A DNA stretch of 13,954 nucleotides, taken from positions 1 through 13,954 of the forward strand of contig JAEZQN010000164.1 of the NCBI GenBank assembly GCA_023441145.1. The letters are read 5' to 3'. Shown here piece by piece: positions 12,789 to 13,954 of the stretch. Position 1 is the stretch's first letter; each line of letters begins with the position of its first letter. A program made the translations under genes and the position numbers. The notes under the pieces are model-generated. The model was not told where the DNA came from. It saw only the letters and a list, made by a program, of their open reading frames with translations, and ran no database searches. This DNA is from Bacillota bacterium (GTDB taxonomy: Bacteria > Bacillota > Clostridia > Lachnospirales > Lachnospiraceae).

Positions 12789-13954
12789 ATGAGTAGAAAG
12801 CCTAAGAAACGTAGAATACGACAAAAATCCAACGAGGGACAGAAGGCAGAAAATGCGGATGTTCAACAGCGTATCTCTGCAAAAAAGATTAGTCAAAACA
12901 TAAAGAAGATTGTTCCTGATAAAAAAACAATTGAGTACAAAATTCCAAGCAATCCGGTTGTAGACAATATACCAGACAACCTGCCTAAATGGAAGTTGTA
13001 CATCAAAATTGGGATCAATTTTCTAGTAGCTATCTTAATATTTTTATTCATCGTTCTAGCAGTACCTAAATTGTTGGGATTTTTTATCCCTTTTGTTATA
13101 GGTTGGGTTATTGCAATGATATGTAATCCTTTAGTGAAGCTTCTAGAACGCAAGCTAAAGATTGTTCGTAAGTTTAGTTCAGCCCTCATCATTGTTGTGG
13201 TATTAGGTGGGGTAATGTTTTTGGTTTATTTCCTTGGTAGGGAAGTGATAAAACAGGCTGCCTCTATGATTGGTAATTTGGATAATATTTATGCTGATTT
13301 TGAGAAAGCACTTACTAGTATAGCCAACGATTTTGGTGATAAATATAAATTATTCCCAGCTAAGATTACTGAGGGAATAGAGAATTTCTTCTTACACCTA
13401 GACGAGTATATTAAACAGTTCCTTTCCAATGTAAAAGGGCCTACCATTGAAGATGCATCAGGTGTGGTAAAGGCAGTTGCTCACTGGTTTTTTATGTTTA
13501 TCATAACGGTTATTTCCTCCTTTTTCTTTATTGCTGAAAAGGATCATATGCTGGATGGATTTAAGAAATGGATACCAAGCTCAGCTTTAAATTACTATAA
13601 TCTAATTACCTCCAATTTTAAAAAAGCAGTAGGAGGGTATTTTAAAGCTCAGTTTAAGATTATGGTGATTATCACTATTATTCTGTTTATCGGCTTGACT
13701 ATTATTTCTACTGATTATGCCTTATTACTAGCACTATTAATTGCTTTTCTCGACTTATTACCAGTGTTCGGTACAGGAACGGTTATCTTCCCATGGACAA
13801 TCATTAATTTGATCAATGAGAGATATGAAGAGGCTGTGGTTCTTCTTGTACTTTATGTCATATGTCAGCTGGTGAAACAGCTATTACAGCCTAAGATGGT
13901 TGGTGACAGCATAGGGTTAAGTCCGCTAATGACGATGTTCTTTCTTTTTATAGG
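12789..13954 (+). CDS. AI-2E family transporter / YtvI-like membrane protein (3' truncated)
   Basis: An open frame runs from ATG 12789 to the window edge (388 complete codons) with no stop. GGAGAAA at 12779-12785 decides this start over an in-frame ATG at 12777. The protein belongs to the AI-2E/PerM/YtvI family: conserved LDLLPVFGTGTVI (residues 321-333) and QPKMVGDSIGLSPL (367-380) are present, along with paired N-terminal helices (about 73-113) and a further helix near 132-149. A roughly 70-residue basic, hydrophilic N-terminal extension (KPKKRRIRQK, then several KK pairs) precedes the first membrane helix and is longer than usual. Family roles include Na+/H+ exchange and small-molecule export; YtvI of Bacillus is a sporulation-linked membrane protein. 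The precise role here cannot be assigned. Confidence 0.88.
   Translation, partial: MSRKPKKRRIRQKSNEGQKAENADVQQRISAKKISQNIKKIVPDKKTIEYKIPSNPVVDNIPDNLPKWKLYIKIGINFLVAILIFLFIVLAVPKLLGFFIPFVIGWVIAMICNPLVKLLERKLKIVRKFSSALIIVVVLGGVMFLVYFLGREVIKQAASMIGNLDNIYADFEKALTSIANDFGDKYKLFPAKITEGIENFFLHLDEYIKQFLSNVKGPTIEDASGVVKAVAHWFFMFIITVISSFFFIAEKDHMLDGFKKWIPSSALNYYNLITSNFKKAVGGYFKAQFKIMVIITIILFIGLTIISTDYALLLALLIAFLDLLPVFGTGTVIFPWTIINLINERYEEAVVLLVLYVICQLVKQLLQPKMVGDSIGLSPLMTMFFLFI

Overview
The window looks like chromosomal DNA from a low-GC Gram-positive anaerobe, most likely a member of the Lachnospiraceae (Clostridium cluster XIVa, in the general style of Lachnoclostridium phytofermentans). The basis is AT-rich coding sequence, strong AGGAGG-type ribosome binding sites, consensus sigma-A promoters, hairpin-plus-T-run terminators, and the mix of gene families (Liv transporter, AAK-type cytidylate-kinase-like protein, stand-alone receiver, group II ECF S component, YtvI-like protein). 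The taxon is inferred from these; no rRNA or other marker gene is present. I see no tRNA, rRNA, CRISPR array, IS element, phage gene or integration site.

Layout. (1) 1-4759, plus strand: a branched-chain/hydrophobic amino-acid ABC transporter, livJ (5' truncated), then a terminator, then livH-livM-livG-livF, then a cytidylate-kinase-like P-loop protein, closed by a terminator. (2) 4852-7663, plus strand: a good promoter, a class I/II PLP aminotransferase, a HisC-type aminotransferase and a single-domain response regulator. (3) 7656-8219, minus strand: an ECF transporter S component, convergent with the receiver gene; the two overlap by 8 bp and share a bidirectional terminator built into their coding ends. 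(4) 8446-9806, plus strand: an Rrf2-family regulator with four clustered cysteines and a DUF368/PopT undecaprenyl-phosphate translocase, divergent from the ECF gene, with apparently overlapping -35 elements. (5) 9813-12689, plus strand: a perfect consensus promoter overlapping the upstream terminator, a structured leader, then znuA-znuC-znuB for zinc-type metal import. (6) 12789-end, plus strand: the start of an AI-2E/YtvI-family membrane protein cut by the window edge.

How the parts work together. LivJ would capture an amino acid outside the cell, LivH/LivM form the channel and LivG/LivF power it; the two aminotransferases downstream could act on amino acids, though their substrates cannot be read from sequence. 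ZnuA/C/B form a complete importer. PopT recycles the lipid carrier used for wall synthesis and sits with a probable Fe-S or thiol-responsive regulator.

Most genes belong to well-known families. I found no convincing new multigene system. The most unusual signals are in the non-coding DNA: the promoter embedded in a terminator before znuA, the nested inverted repeats before livH, and the terminator shared by two overlapping convergent genes. The lack of a lipobox cysteine in the ZnuA-like protein is also notable.
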